Positions 1 through 8,792 are shown, counted from the first letter of the stretch. The stretch: DNA of 64,000 nt from CAYMZZ01 sp046297935 (GCA_046297935.1 JBKBHA010000001.1:558001-622000); one strand, 5' to 3'. Translations and numbers: made by a program. The notes: generated by a model not told the origin, from the sequence alone.

Positions 1-728
1 CGATCTTCAAAGCGCATATTCTCCAGCGCCAGATAATCTTTTACAATATCCAGCTCGCGCTCCAACACGGCAGATTCGCTTTTGTCGGCCTGCATACTGC
101 TACGTAATATGGTGCTTAATTCGGTGATGGCCTTGCGTGCCCTTTCGGGGTTTTCATCTACCAGCGCCCGAATGCTGTTGAGCGAGTTGAAAATAAAATG
201 TGGGTTGATATGGGCCTTGATCGTTTTAAGCTCCAGTTCCTTCACCAGCGCCTCCAGCTTGAGGGTATCCATTTGCTGTTTCCGGCTCTTGTTGATGTAA
301 TGGTAAATAAAATAGATCAGGTTCCAGATGAAGAAATACACGAAAAAATAGATGGCTGCATTCATCACCAGCAAAAAGCGGCTGTCCTGATTAGCTTTCT
401 CCTGCCGGTTAAGCAAGCTGTATTCCGTTAGCAACGAGAGGTCGAAATAAGCGCCAATAACACTGAACATCAGGGTAATGGCTATGAAAATATAAAGCTG
501 GTTTTCGAGTTTTCGCTGAAGGAGGTTGATCTGTATGATCAGAATTCGCATCAGGTGGGTGAGGATGAGGCCCAGCACCAGAAAAATCCCGATGCGGCCA
601 AAAAACAGGGTTGCTTCCTCGGATGTGGACAGATGACCAAACGAAAATGCGATCAACATGTTGATGAGCGCAAAGCTGCCCCAACCAATAGCCTGAAATA
701 ACCAGTATCTGCCCGTTCCGAATAGCAT
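1..728 (-). CDS. LytS-type sensor histidine kinase (C-terminus beyond window)
   Basis: Membrane sensor kinase of the His_kinase (LytS/YehU) type, which normally phosphorylates a LytTR response regulator. Reading leftward from an ATG at 728 there are 242 residues before the edge. Hydrophobic stretches near residues 10-30, 44-66, 78-100 and 118-142 look like four membrane segments. A charged linker follows, then the phospho-acceptor motif INPHFIFNSLNSIRALV at about 174-190 with His177. The H-box is the family hallmark. The ATP-binding domain lies outside the window, as probably does the partner regulator. It is divergent from dxs. Seen: membrane segments and H-box. Inferred: the LytTR partner. 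Confidence 0.9.
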   Translation of the reverse strand, partial: MLFGTGRYWLFQAIGWGSFALINMLIAFSFGHLSTSEEATLFFGRIGIFLVLGLILTHLMRILIIQINLLQRKLENQLYIFIAITLMFSVIGAYFDLSLLTEYSLLNRQEKANQDSRFLLVMNAAIYFFVYFFIWNLIYFIYHYINKSRKQQMDTLKLEALVKELELKTIKAHINPHFIFNSLNSIRALVDENPERARKAITELSTILRSSMQADKSESAVLERELDIVKDYLALENMRFED

Positions 729-931
729 AAAGTCCAAATCTACTGAAACTGAATCACCTGAACGATTGTAAATATACCAGTGGTGGATTAGTTTTACAAA
801 TGGGCGCGAATGCGGAGGATTTTGTCGAAAAAAGATTGACCCGGCTCAACTTCCTGCGTTTCCGGCTGTTAGACCTCAATCAAAAGCACACAAAAAGGAA
901 ATTTGTACTTTTACATTGTTAAATCGTATAC

Positions 932-2854
932 ATGGAAATCTTACCCGGGCCGTTACTCCAAACAATTGACTCTCCGGCCGATCTGAAGAAGCTGCCAAGA
1001 GAAAAACTTCATCAGGTCTGCGACGAGCTGCGTCAGTACATTATTGACGTGGTATCGGTTCACGGCGGCCACTTTGGCGCAAGCCTGGGTGTGGTAGAAC
1101 TGACTACAGCGCTGCACTATGTGTACAATACTCCCTACGATCAGCTGGTATGGGATGTGGGGCATCAGGCTTACGGACATAAGATCCTGACCGGAAGACG
1201 CGATAATTTCATTACCAACCGAAAATATGGCGGCATCAGTGGGTTTCCCAAACGTTCGGAAAGTGAGTACGATACCTTCGGGGTAGGGCATTCATCAACC
1301 TCCATTTCTGCTGCACTGGGCATGGCAATGGCGGCGAAATATAAAGGGGAAACCGATCGTAAGGCAGTTGCAATTATTGGCGATGGAGCCATGACCGCCG
1401 GACTCGCCTTTGAGGGCATGAACCATGCAGGCGTGGCCGATACAGACATGCTGATTATCCTCAACGATAATTGTATGGGCATCGATCCCAACGTTGGTGC
1501 GCTCAAAGAATACCTGACCGATATTACCACATCACCCACTTACAACAAGGTTAAGGATGATGTATGGAATTTGCTGGGTAAACTCCCGGTAGGAAAAAAT
1601 TTCAGCCGCGCCATGGGGCATAAGCTGGCAGAGGGATTGAAAGGGATGGTAAGCAGCAGTGCCAATCTTTTTGAGGCGTTGAAGCTGCGTTATTTTGGTC
1701 CTATAGACGGGCACAATGTGGCCAAGCTGGTTGATACGTTACGCGATCTTCGTGAAATACCAGGTCCCAAACTGCTACATGTGGTAACAGTAAAGGGTAA
1801 GGGCTATGAGTTGGCGGAGAAAGATCAGACCAAATGGCATGCACCCGGCCTTTTTGATAAAGTAACCGGCGAGATTTTTAAAAAGAAATTTGATACACCA
1901 CAGCCGCCCAAGTATCAGGATGTGTTTGGGCATTCGATCATAGAACTGGCGGAACAAAATCCAGCCATCTTTGGCATTACACCCGCCATGCCATCCGGTT
2001 CTTCGCTCAAATTCATGATGGAGAAAATGCCAGATCGGGCTTTTGATGTGGGCATTTGCGAGCAACATGCCGTTACGCTGAGTGCGGGTATGGCCACTCA
2101 GGGCATGCGAGTGTTCTGCAATATTTATTCATCATTCATGCAAAGAGCATTTGACCAGGTGGTTCACGATGTAGCCATTCAAAAACTGCCCGTGGTATTT
2201 TGCCTTGACCGCGCCGGACTGGTAGGCGATGACGGCCCCACGCATCATGGCGCCTACGACATTGCTTATTTCCGTTGTATACCGAATATGATCATCAGTG
2301 CGCCGATGAACGAAAGTGAATTGCGCAATCTGATGTACAGCTCACAATTGCCTGAGCAAAAAATGCCTTATGTTATTCGTTATCCTCGTGGCGAAGGTGT
2401 ATTACCCGAATGGCGTACCCCCTTCCAGGAAATTGAGGTGGGCAAGGGTCGCCGGCTGCGGCAGGGTGAGGAACTGGCCATCCTTTCATTTGGCCATCCT
2501 GGCAATTTTGCCGCTGCCGCCATTCGCGACTTGCGTACCGATGGGTTGAATCCCGGTCACTACGATATGCGTTTCGTAAAACCGATTGACGAAGAAATGT
2601 TGCACGAGATATGCCAACAGTATCCCAAACTGATTACAGTGGAAGACGGATGCGTGGAAGGCGGGTTTGGCAGTGCGGTACTGGAGTTTATGGCGCAGCA
2701 TGGATATAAGAATGATGTTCGCATACTTGGTATCCCCGACCGGATCGTGGAGCATGGCACACTGAAGGAACTACATCAGGAATGCGGATACGATGCGGCG
2801 GCTATTGTAAAGGCAGCGCGGGAAATGGTGCAGGTGCTGGTGAGGCAGAGGTGA
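932..2854 (+). CDS. dxs: 1-deoxy-D-xylulose-5-phosphate synthase
   Basis: Condenses pyruvate and glyceraldehyde-3-phosphate to DXP, the first step of the MEP isoprenoid pathway, using thiamine diphosphate in the cytosol. The 640 residues are full length for the family. Visible motifs are HGGHFGASLG (44-53), GHSSTS (119-124), the ThDP/Mg motif GDGAMTAG (150-157), and DRAGLVGDDGPTHHG in the pyrimidine-binding domain. The ATG at 932 starts the protein at its expected N-terminus. A weak promoter-like TACTTTTA lies at 906-913. The TGA stop (2852-2854) falls inside the first unit of a long heptamer repeat, so the coding sequence runs straight into that element. The next gene is convergent. Confidence 0.97.
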   Translation: MEILPGPLLQTIDSPADLKKLPREKLHQVCDELRQYIIDVVSVHGGHFGASLGVVELTTALHYVYNTPYDQLVWDVGHQAYGHKILTGRRDNFITNRKYGGISGFPKRSESEYDTFGVGHSSTSISAALGMAMAAKYKGETDRKAVAIIGDGAMTAGLAFEGMNHAGVADTDMLIILNDNCMGIDPNVGALKEYLTDITTSPTYNKVKDDVWNLLGKLPVGKNFSRAMGHKLAEGLKGMVSSSANLFEALKLRYFGPIDGHNVAKLVDTLRDLREIPGPKLLHVVTVKGKGYELAEKDQTKWHAPGLFDKVTGEIFKKKFDTPQPPKYQDVFGHSIIELAEQNPAIFGITPAMPSGSSLKFMMEKMPDRAFDVGICEQHAVTLSAGMATQGMRVFCNIYSSFMQRAFDQVVHDVAIQKLPVVFCLDRAGLVGDDGPTHHGAYDIAYFRCIPNMIISAPMNESELRNLMYSSQLPEQKMPYVIRYPRGEGVLPEWRTPFQEIEVGKGRRLRQGEELAILSFGHPGNFAAAAIRDLRTDGLNPGHYDMRFVKPIDEEMLHEICQQYPKLITVEDGCVEGGFGSAVLEFMAQHGYKNDVRILGIPDRIVEHGTLKELHQECGYDAAAIVKAAREMVQVLVRQR

Positions 2855-3231
2855 GAGGTGAAACGTGAAAGGTGAGAGGTGAGAGGTGAAAGGTGAGAGG
2901 TGAAAGGTGAGAGGAGAGAGGTGAGAGGTGAGAGAGTCGTGAAAGGTGAAACGTGAAAGGTGAGAGGTGAAACGTGAGAGGTGAAAGGTGAGAGGTGAAA
3001 CGTGAAACGTGAAACGGCTCTATGTGTATGTGGGAGCCGGAGGGTTTGGATGCATATATTCTGGGTAAATCTGTGTAATCATCTGTGTAAATCTGTGGGA
3101 ACTGAAAATCATTTACTTTTCGCGTGCCTCGAAACAGTGCAGCATTTCTGTTCCCGCAGATCACGCAGATTTTTTCGCTGATAACGCTCACCTCTCACCT
3201 CTCACCTCTCACCTCTCACCTCTCACCTTTC
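2851..3231. repeat. Gene-end inverted tandem-repeat element, copy A1
   Basis: Left arm 2851-3015 is about 22 degenerate heptamers (GTGAGAG, GTGAAAG, GTGAAAC) broken once by GAGTC. A core of about 173 bp (3016-3188) follows, then a short right arm (3189-3231) of about six heptamers in the opposite sense (CTCTCAC, CTTTCAC). The core holds the inverted pair AATCTGTGGGAAC and GTTCCCGCAGATCACGCAGATT. The element fills the whole gap between convergent dxs and the L,D-transpeptidase gene, and both stop codons lie in its terminal units. A transcript from either side could fold into a long, imperfect stem. No ORF here looks real. Confidence 0.85.
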
Positions 3232-3853
3232 AGCCCTCAAACATCCACAACAGCACCGATCTTTTTGCCTTATCAAGAATGCCATTGAGTATTGTTAAAA
3301 ATCCCGGACTCACGGTCGGGCAGCCCAGACTTTGACAAAGTTCCTCACCATTTGGTTGTTCCGGCACACAATCGTGAGAATGTAGCACAACATATCGTTC
3401 ATATGCGTTGCTATTGCTGGAATCCAGCCCATGTAATTTCCAGGCTTTGCCAAAACGGCCCATGTAGGAGCCGCCTACGCGATAGCGACCCAGGGAGCTG
3501 CAGCCGCTTCCGACTACGTTGCTATACCGCTGATCCGCATTTCCCCATTCGTTGCAACTGCCATGTGTAACGAGGCCCTTTGCCAGTATAGAATCGTTCA
3601 TGAAATCAAAGATGAAAAACCTTTCTTCGCTCGATGGGATCGACATGTCGATCAGCAGACCAATTTCCGTGTTGTAGTTTTTGTTTTTCGCAAACCGAAG
3701 TGCTTCTGCGGCTTTTACAGCTATGTTTGGCTCTCGAACATCGGCAGGTTCAGGGGCAGTTGCCAATGTTTTAGTGGATAAAGAAGACGAACGAATAAAA
3801 AATATGTTGGATACCGCGACGAGCAAGGTGATGGCCAAAACGATCCGAAGCAT
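3230..3853 (-). CDS. Murein L,D-transpeptidase catalytic-domain family protein
   Basis: Probable periplasmic enzyme of the L,D-transpeptidase catalytic-domain family (PF13645), acting on peptidoglycan crosslinks or anchors. The 207 residues start with a hydrophobic signal or anchor (1-20). The catalytic region has HSHDCVP (158-164) and SLGCPTVS (175-182), with Cys178 the likely nucleophile. The family is recognised by the H-x-H and C-P-T/x-S pattern. The gene is isolated: it is bracketed by two near-identical repeat elements, A1 at its 3' end and A2 upstream of its start. The TGA stop (3230-3232) touches the first heptamer of A1. Substrate preference cannot be read from sequence. Confidence 0.85.
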   Translation of the reverse strand: MLRIVLAITLLVAVSNIFFIRSSSLSTKTLATAPEPADVREPNIAVKAAEALRFAKNKNYNTEIGLLIDMSIPSSEERFFIFDFMNDSILAKGLVTHGSCNEWGNADQRYSNVVGSGCSSLGRYRVGGSYMGRFGKAWKLHGLDSSNSNAYERYVVLHSHDCVPEQPNGEELCQSLGCPTVSPGFLTILNGILDKAKRSVLLWMFEG

Positions 3854-3898
3854 GCTGGAGTTTTGGGATTAGATGCAGAGGGGCAGGAAATCCATATG

Positions 3899-4349
3899 GT
3901 GAGAGGGGAGAGGTGAGAGGTGAGAGGTGAGAGGTGAGAAGTGAGAGAGTCGTGAAACGTGAAACGTGAAAGGTGAAACGTGAAAGAGTCGTGAAACGTG
4001 AAACGTGAGACGTGAAACGTGAAAGGTGAGAGAGTCGTGAGACGTGAAAAGTGAAAGGTGAAACGGCTCTATGTGTATGTGGGAGCCGGAAGGTTTGGAT
4101 TCTTATATTCTGCGTAAATCTGTGTAATCATCTGTGTAAATCTGCGGGAACTGAAAATCATTTACTTTTCGCGTGCCTCGAAACAGTGCAGCATTTCTGT
4201 TCCCGCAGATCACGCAGATTTTTTCGCAGATAACGCTAATCTCTCACCTTTCACCTTTCACCTCTCACCTTTCACCTCTCACGACTCTCTCACCTCTCAC
4301 CTTTCACCTTTCACCTCTCACCTTTCACCTCTCACCTCTCACCTCTCAC
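3899..4349. repeat. Gene-end inverted tandem-repeat element, copy A2
   Basis: Second copy of the A-type element. The left arm (3899-4064) has about 22 GTGARAS heptamers interrupted three times by GAGTCGTG. The core (4065-4238) matches the A1 core at almost every base, with only a few substitutions. The right arm (4239-4349) has about 15 inverse heptamers and contains CACGACTCTC, the reverse complement of the left-arm interruption. So both arms carry the same irregularity. It lies downstream of the OsmC gene, whose TGA (4346-4348) is in the last heptamer, and upstream of the L,D-transpeptidase gene on the same strand. Confidence 0.85.
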
Positions 4350-4756
4350 GCCAGTTCCGCCTTCATCGAAATCGTCGTGTTCAGCAATTTGCTGATAGGG
4401 CAGTTTGCTTTCGCGTCTGCAGCACAGGCCTCAAATTTGGCGGCGTCGATGCCGGGCACTTTTGCCTTTACTTCGAGCAGACTTTCAACGATAGCTCCGT
4501 TTTCGAAATTGATGGTACACTTGGTGTCGATATTGTCGGCAGTGAACCCTGCTTCGTTTAGCACAAAGCTGAGCTTCATGGTAAAACAACCTGCATGGGC
4601 GGCAGCAATCAACTCTTCCGGATTTGTACCGATGCCTTCAGCAAAGCGGCTGTTGAACGAGTATTGTGTGTTGTTGAGTACTCCTGACTGTGTGCTGGTA
4701 GTACCTGTACCTTCTTTTCCTGATCCTTTCCAATTGGCGCTGGCATGACGTTTCAT
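4346..4756 (-). CDS. OsmC family peroxiredoxin
   Basis: Thiol peroxidase of the OsmC/Ohr family, which reduces organic hydroperoxides in the cytosol. The 136 residues from the ATG at 4756 match the usual OsmC length (about 140). An upstream in-frame extension to 4843 is possible but would overlap scpA and lacks family similarity. The two reactive cysteines are visible as HAGCFTM (Cys57) and ANCPISKLL (Cys119). TNPEELIAAAHAGCF is a typical OsmC signature. It follows scpA by 16 bp on the same strand, so the two may share a transcript. Its stop codon is formed by the A2 repeat. Confidence 0.9.
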   Translation of the reverse strand: MKRHASANWKGSGKEGTGTTSTQSGVLNNTQYSFNSRFAEGIGTNPEELIAAAHAGCFTMKLSFVLNEAGFTADNIDTKCTINFENGAIVESLLEVKAKVPGIDAAKFEACAADAKANCPISKLLNTTISMKAELA

Positions 4757-4772
4757 AAAATTCAAGTTTTTG

Positions 4773-5630
4773 TTATAGCGATTGGGTTTCGTCGTTGTTT
4801 TCTGGTGGGGTATCCTCAAAACTGGTCTTGTCGAAATCATCATCTGTTAAACCCGCTTCTTCGAGTTCTGCAAGGCGATTTTCCGGCTCGTTATATTCTA
4901 TAATAAAATTGTTCTTGCCTTCGCCTACCATGATCTTCATGAATTTTTGCTGTACCAGTTCCAGCAAAGAAAGGAAGAGAAAAATGGCGTGGACGCGGTT
5001 GTCGGCCCTTTCGAATATCTTTTCAAATGATACGGTTTTTTCGCGTTGAGCCAGTTCAAGCATATCGTTCCGGCTGTTCTCCATGGTGTAGCGATACTGA
5101 ACCACGGTATGAACCGGCTTATTGATGCGGTCCGAATATTTTTGCATGGCCTTTTCAAAGGCCTTCATCAGTTTGAAGAGGGTGATCTGTTGAATTTCGG
5201 TCCCTTCGCCAGCTTCTTCGCCAATGGTCGACAGTTCTTTTTGAATATTGCCCCGCTTCACCATGAGCATACGAAGTGCTTCCATTTCTGCCAGCTGTGC
5301 CGAAGCTTCTTTGAAGCGTTTATACTCAAGGATCTTGTTAACCAGTTCCTCGCGCGGATCAATTTCATTTCCCTGTGCATCCAGCTCTTTGCGAGGCAGG
5401 AGCATTTTGGCTTTGATGCGCATCAGGGTTGATATAAAAAGAATGAACTCGCTTGAAAGCTCAATATTCAGGCTTTCCTGCTGGTGTATATAGTCGAGAA
5501 AGTCGTTCGTGATGCGCGTAATGGGAATATTGTAAATATCCAGTTCGTCGCGTTCAATAAAAAAAAGTAGCAGATCGAAGGGGCCTTCAAACTGGGGCAA
5601 CTTGATCTGATAGGAGGAGCTATTTACCAT
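4773..5630 (-). CDS. scpA: Segregation and condensation protein A
   Basis: Kleisin subunit of the SMC-ScpAB condensin, needed for chromosome compaction and segregation. The 285 residues begin at the ATG at 5630 (MVNSSSYQIKLPQFEGPFDLL). This fits the family start, where FEGPLDLLL lies about 10-20 residues in. A longer reading to 5681 would cross the mscL terminator and is not favoured. The N-terminal SMC-neck-binding helices and a C-terminal winged helix are present, followed by an acidic tail. scpB is not in the window. The gene is followed closely by the OsmC gene. Confidence 0.93.
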   Translation of the reverse strand: MVNSSSYQIKLPQFEGPFDLLLFFIERDELDIYNIPITRITNDFLDYIHQQESLNIELSSEFILFISTLMRIKAKMLLPRKELDAQGNEIDPREELVNKILEYKRFKEASAQLAEMEALRMLMVKRGNIQKELSTIGEEAGEGTEIQQITLFKLMKAFEKAMQKYSDRINKPVHTVVQYRYTMENSRNDMLELAQREKTVSFEKIFERADNRVHAIFLFLSLLELVQQKFMKIMVGEGKNNFIIEYNEPENRLAELEEAGLTDDDFDKTSFEDTPPENNDETQSL

Positions 5631-5640
5631 AAACAGGTTT

Positions 5641-5680
5641 AAAAAAATGACCCCCGCCGGTCGGACCGGGGTGGGGGTCA
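5641..5680 (-). terminator. Intrinsic terminator after mscL
   Basis: GC-rich hairpin with arms TGACCCCCGCCGGTC and GACCGGGGTGGGGGTCA around a very short loop. On the minus strand it is followed by seven T. It lies 27 bp past the mscL stop and just upstream of scpA, so it separates the two transcripts. Confidence 0.85.
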
Positions 5681-5706
5681 AAAATACGGGAAATAGGCGT
5701 TCGGGC

Positions 5707-6084
5707 TTACTTCTTCAGGTTATCACGAATTTCGCGAAGAAGCAGAATTTCTTCAGATGGGGATGCAGGTGGAGCAGGAGCTTCAGTCTTTTTGGCCATC
5801 GCTCTATTCATTGCTTTGACAATCAGGAATAAAACAAATGCCACTAAAACAAAATCTATCACTGCCTGAAGGAAGCCGCCGATCGGAAAAACGGTGCTTC
5901 CAATTGTAACAGAAAGTTCGCCTACACCACCTTTGCCCAACACAAGGCTGATGATCGGCATAATGATAGTATCTGTGAGGGCGGCAACAATTTTTCCAAA
6001 AGCGGCTCCAATGATCACCGCCACGGCGAGGTCAACAATATTACCCTTCATGGCAAAGGCCTTAAACTCCTTGATTAAGCTCAT
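5707..6084 (-). CDS. mscL: Large-conductance mechanosensitive channel MscL
   Basis: Homopentameric inner-membrane channel that opens under membrane tension to release solutes during hypo-osmotic shock. The 125 residues are standard length. The N-terminal amphipathic helix (MSLIKEFKAFAMKGN) leads into TM1 (VDLAVAVIIGAAFGKIV, about 17-33), a periplasmic loop with PIGGFLQAVIDF, TM2 (about 75-95) and a cytoplasmic helix ending REIRDNLKK. The family GNxxDLAVAVIIGAAF motif is intact. It has its own strong terminator downstream. Confidence 0.97.
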   Translation of the reverse strand: MSLIKEFKAFAMKGNIVDLAVAVIIGAAFGKIVAALTDTIIMPIISLVLGKGGVGELSVTIGSTVFPIGGFLQAVIDFVLVAFVLFLIVKAMNRAMAKKTEAPAPPASPSEEILLLREIRDNLKK

Positions 6085-6162
6085 AACTGTCGGTTTTTAG
6101 TTGAAAAATAGAACTTTGAATGTGGTTCAAAAGGTATAAAAAAAAATCATATTCGATTAACC

Positions 6163-6909
6163 TTATTTCTTAACACCAGGATACTGCATTTTTAAACCCT
6201 TGAGCAGGTCGCGCAGTTGTTTGGCAACCAGATATTCCTTGTACCAGTTTTGATCAGATGGTACTATGATCCATTCGGGTTGATTGCAGTTCTCAAAACA
6301 CTCTTCATACATCTGCCGGTAAATGGGCCAAAGTTTTGACTCGTCGAAATCGCGGTCATTGTATTTCCACATTTTCGCCGGATTCTTTATGCGTTCCGTC
6401 AGCCGCTCCAATTGTTCCTCCTGCGATATATGCAGATAGAATTTCAGAATATGAGTATTGTTGTGGTTTTGCAGCAGCCATTCAAAATCGTTGATGGCTT
6501 TCATTCGCAGACGGGCTGTTTCGTCATCGCACCATTTGTGTACACGTGTTACCAGAATATCCTCGTAGTGTGATCGGTTAAATACCTGAATCATGCCTTT
6601 AGACGGTGCATGCCGGTGAATTCGCCAAAGAAAATCGTGCGACAATTCTTCTTCGGTAGGGGCTTTGAAGGATTGAACTTTTACCCCCTGCGGATTCATA
6701 TTACCCAGCACATCTCTAATCAATCCGTCTTTCCCTGCCGCATCCATTCCCTGGATGACGATCAGAATGGAATGTTTGTTTTGTGCGTATAACAGGTTTT
6801 GCAGTTCATCAAGCTCGGCCAGGATCGATTCCGTTTCTTTTTTCGTTTCCGTTTTGTCAAAATCTTTAGGCGCACGTGTACTTATTTTCTCGAGCTTAAT
6901 CGATGGCAT
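6163..6909 (-). CDS. PPK2-family polyphosphate kinase
   Basis: P-loop kinase of the polyphosphate kinase 2 family, which uses polyphosphate to phosphorylate nucleoside mono- or diphosphates. From the ATG at 6909 the protein has 248 residues, close to one-domain PPK2 enzymes. Walker A is GMDAAGKDG (54-62), Walker B is VFNRSHYEDILV (about 109-120), and the lid region NPAKMWKYNDRDFDE is clear. The in-frame extension to 7008 overlaps the divergent transporter start and is rejected. The subclass (AMP or ADP preference) cannot be decided here. Confidence 0.9.
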   Translation of the reverse strand: MPSIKLEKISTRAPKDFDKTETKKETESILAELDELQNLLYAQNKHSILIVIQGMDAAGKDGLIRDVLGNMNPQGVKVQSFKAPTEEELSHDFLWRIHRHAPSKGMIQVFNRSHYEDILVTRVHKWCDDETARLRMKAINDFEWLLQNHNNTHILKFYLHISQEEQLERLTERIKNPAKMWKYNDRDFDESKLWPIYRQMYEECFENCNQPEWIIVPSDQNWYKEYLVAKQLRDLLKGLKMQYPGVKK

Positions 6910-7006
6910 AGTAGGTAAAGTTTGAACGCAATATACCATTTTCGGGTATAGAACTACCGCAAGTTTCGGGTCGGCGAAATCATTCGGTTTGCTGACCTTT
7001 GCTGCC

Positions 7007-7891
7007 ATGAAAAAACCAGAATGGCTGAAATGGCCGGTATTTATACTGCTCTGTTTTATCTGGGGCAGCTCTTTTATTTTAATGAAGGCCAGCAGGGAAG
7101 GATTAACGGGCCTCCAGATTGGTGCGTTGCGTATTTTTTCCGCAGCAATTGTATTTCTTCCATTAGCATTTATTCATCTACGAAAAATAAGAAGAAAGCA
7201 ACTGGGGTGGTTTTTTCTGGCTGGGGTATGTGGGAATCTATTGCCTGCTTTTCTGTTTGCTATTGCCGTTACTAAAATCGACAGTTCGCTGGCAGGTGTA
7301 TTGAATTCACTTACTCCGCTATGTGTACTGGTGTTGGGTGCGGTCTTTTTTCGTGATCGGATACCGGCGGGCAAATGGGTGGGAGTATTAGTAGGGTTCG
7401 GTGGACTTTGCCTGCTTAGCCTGGCACAAAAAGACGTTGATTGGGGGAATATGGGCTATGCTGCGCTGGTGCTGCTCGCAACGGTGTTTTACGGGTTCAA
7501 TGTCAATTTGGTAAGTCATTTTCTGAAAGATGCACCTCCCTTACCTATTGCATCTATTTCGGTTACCATGATGTTGATACCTGCGGCGCTGGTGTTGTGG
7601 TTCACTGGTTTTTTTGACCTCAATTTTTCAGACAACCAGGTACAGTGGTCCTTAGTCAATGCATGCACATTGGGTGTGGCCGGCAGCGCTATAGGTACTG
7701 CTCTGTTTTACTGGCTGGTACAGCGAGCTGGCGGTTTGTTTGCTTCGCTGGTCACCTATGGCATCCCTTTCGTCGCGCTTTTCTGGGGATTTCTCGACGG
7801 CGAAAAGATCACATCCATTACAGTAGCGGGACTAATCCTGATTTTGATCGGGGTGTATTTGGCAAACAGCAGGAGGAGGTTGAATCGTTGA
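7007..7891 (+). CDS. EamA/DMT-family transporter
   Basis: Inner-membrane carrier of the drug/metabolite transporter superfamily with two EamA repeats and about ten membrane segments in 294 residues. The first repeat has the typical LLCFIWGSSFILMKASREGLTG start near residues 10-35. The ATG at 7007 is preferred over an upstream CTG. TGACCTTTG at 6993-7001 resembles a -7 box and would give a very short leader. The substrate is unknown. The 3' end (RRRLNR, stop at 7889-7891) already lies in the GTTGAATT repeats of element B1. It is convergent with frr. Confidence 0.88.
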   Translation: MKKPEWLKWPVFILLCFIWGSSFILMKASREGLTGLQIGALRIFSAAIVFLPLAFIHLRKIRRKQLGWFFLAGVCGNLLPAFLFAIAVTKIDSSLAGVLNSLTPLCVLVLGAVFFRDRIPAGKWVGVLVGFGGLCLLSLAQKDVDWGNMGYAALVLLATVFYGFNVNLVSHFLKDAPPLPIASISVTMMLIPAALVLWFTGFFDLNFSDNQVQWSLVNACTLGVAGSAIGTALFYWLVQRAGGLFASLVTYGIPFVALFWGFLDGEKITSITVAGLILILIGVYLANSRRRLNR

Positions 7892-8131
7892 ATTGTTGTG
7901 GAGTTGTTTAGTTGTTGAATTGGAGATGTATATTATCTGTGTAAAAATCTGCGTAAATCTGCGGGAACAGAACTAGTTCTATTGTGTGTTGCATGCCATC
8001 GGAAGCAGCATTTCTGTTCCCGCAGATTTACGCAGATTTATACACAGATTTACACAGATTATTTGTTTAAGACTAAACATCTAAACAATTCCACAACTCC
8101 ACAACTCAACAACTAAACAACTAAACATCTA
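7879..8131. repeat. Gene-end inverted tandem-repeat element, copy B1
   Basis: Left arm of octamers of the GTTGAATT/GTTTAGTT type (7879-7922). The core contains a perfect 28-bp inverted repeat at 7945-7972 and 8012-8039 (AAATCTGCGTAAATCTGCGG... against its complement) around a 39-bp loop, and imperfect pairing extends it outward. The right arm (about 8074-8131) carries inverse octamers (AACAACTAAAC, AATTCCACAACT). It fills the gap between convergent EamA and frr. Both stop codons are part of repeat units. Confidence 0.88.
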
Positions 8132-8689
8132 CACGCTCATCACTTCCTTCTCCTTCGCCGCCAGGTGTTTTTCAACAAGTGCAATGAATTTGTCGGTGAG
8201 GTTCTGGATATCTGTTTCGGCATCTTTTGCGGCGTCTTCGCTCAGGCCGTTTTTCTGCTGTTTTTTTACGTTTTCAATGGCATCGCGGCGGATATTGCGA
8301 ATGGCCACTTTGCTGTGTTCCCCTTCAGCCTGACAGCGTTTCACCAGTTCCTTGCGACGCTCTTCGGTAAGCGGCGGCAGAAAAATGCGGATCAGGGTTC
8401 CGTCGTTTTGAGGATTGATGCCCAGATTGGCTGCAATGATAGCACGCTCAATGGGCTGCAGCATATTCTTTTCCCAGGGTTGAATGCTCAATGTACGGGC
8501 ATCTACCACATTAATGTTTGAGACCTGGTTAATTGGCATGGGAGAGCCGTAATAGTCGACCACTACGCCATCCAGCATCTGGGGATTGGCTTTACCAGCC
8601 CGGATTTTGATCAGTTCAGCTTCCAGGTGGTTAATTGCTTTCTGCATCATATCGTCTGCGCCACTCATAATTTTCGAAACTTCTTCCAT
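8129..8689 (-). CDS. frr: Ribosome recycling factor
   Basis: RRF splits post-termination ribosomes together with EF-G. The 186 residues are the normal length and begin MEEVSKIMSGADDMMQKA. The family core INPQNDGTLIRIFLPPLTEERR and the C-terminal long helices are intact, ending KEKEVMSV. pyrH, its frequent neighbour, is not adjacent. The TAG stop lies in the terminal unit of element B1. Upstream is the terminator of the glycosyltransferase gene. Confidence 0.97.
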   Translation of the reverse strand: MEEVSKIMSGADDMMQKAINHLEAELIKIRAGKANPQMLDGVVVDYYGSPMPINQVSNINVVDARTLSIQPWEKNMLQPIERAIIAANLGINPQNDGTLIRIFLPPLTEERRKELVKRCQAEGEHSKVAIRNIRRDAIENVKKQQKNGLSEDAAKDAETDIQNLTDKFIALVEKHLAAKEKEVMSV

Positions 8690-8732
8690 GGTGTAATTTT
8701 TTCAGCCACAAAGCTAATGAATGCCGGGGTTC

Positions 8733-8767
8733 TAAAAAAAGACCGGAGCGACATTGTCGCTCCGGTC
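8733..8767 (-). terminator. Intrinsic terminator after the WecA/MraY-type gene
   Basis: Perfect 13-bp stem, GACCGGAGCGACA against TGTCGCTCCGGTC, followed on the minus strand by seven T. It sits 25 bp past the glycosyltransferase stop and upstream of frr. Confidence 0.88.
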
Positions 8768-8792
8768 TCTGCTGAAAAAATCGCTATATCAG

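Noticed and set aside
2851..4349. CRISPR array
   Set aside because: The units are 7-8 bp with no unique spacers, and there are no cas genes.
2851..4349. Composite transposon around the L,D-transpeptidase gene
   Set aside because: There is no transposase, no target-site duplication that I can see, and the same element type occurs elsewhere without a flanked gene.
4173..4748. Open frames through the repeat arms coding for peptides such as HLSPLTF repeated many times (also 2802-3191 minus and 10603-11124 minus)
   Set aside because: The C-rich strand of the repeats lacks stops in every frame, so long open frames arise by necessity. They overlap real genes, have no proper start and no known homology.
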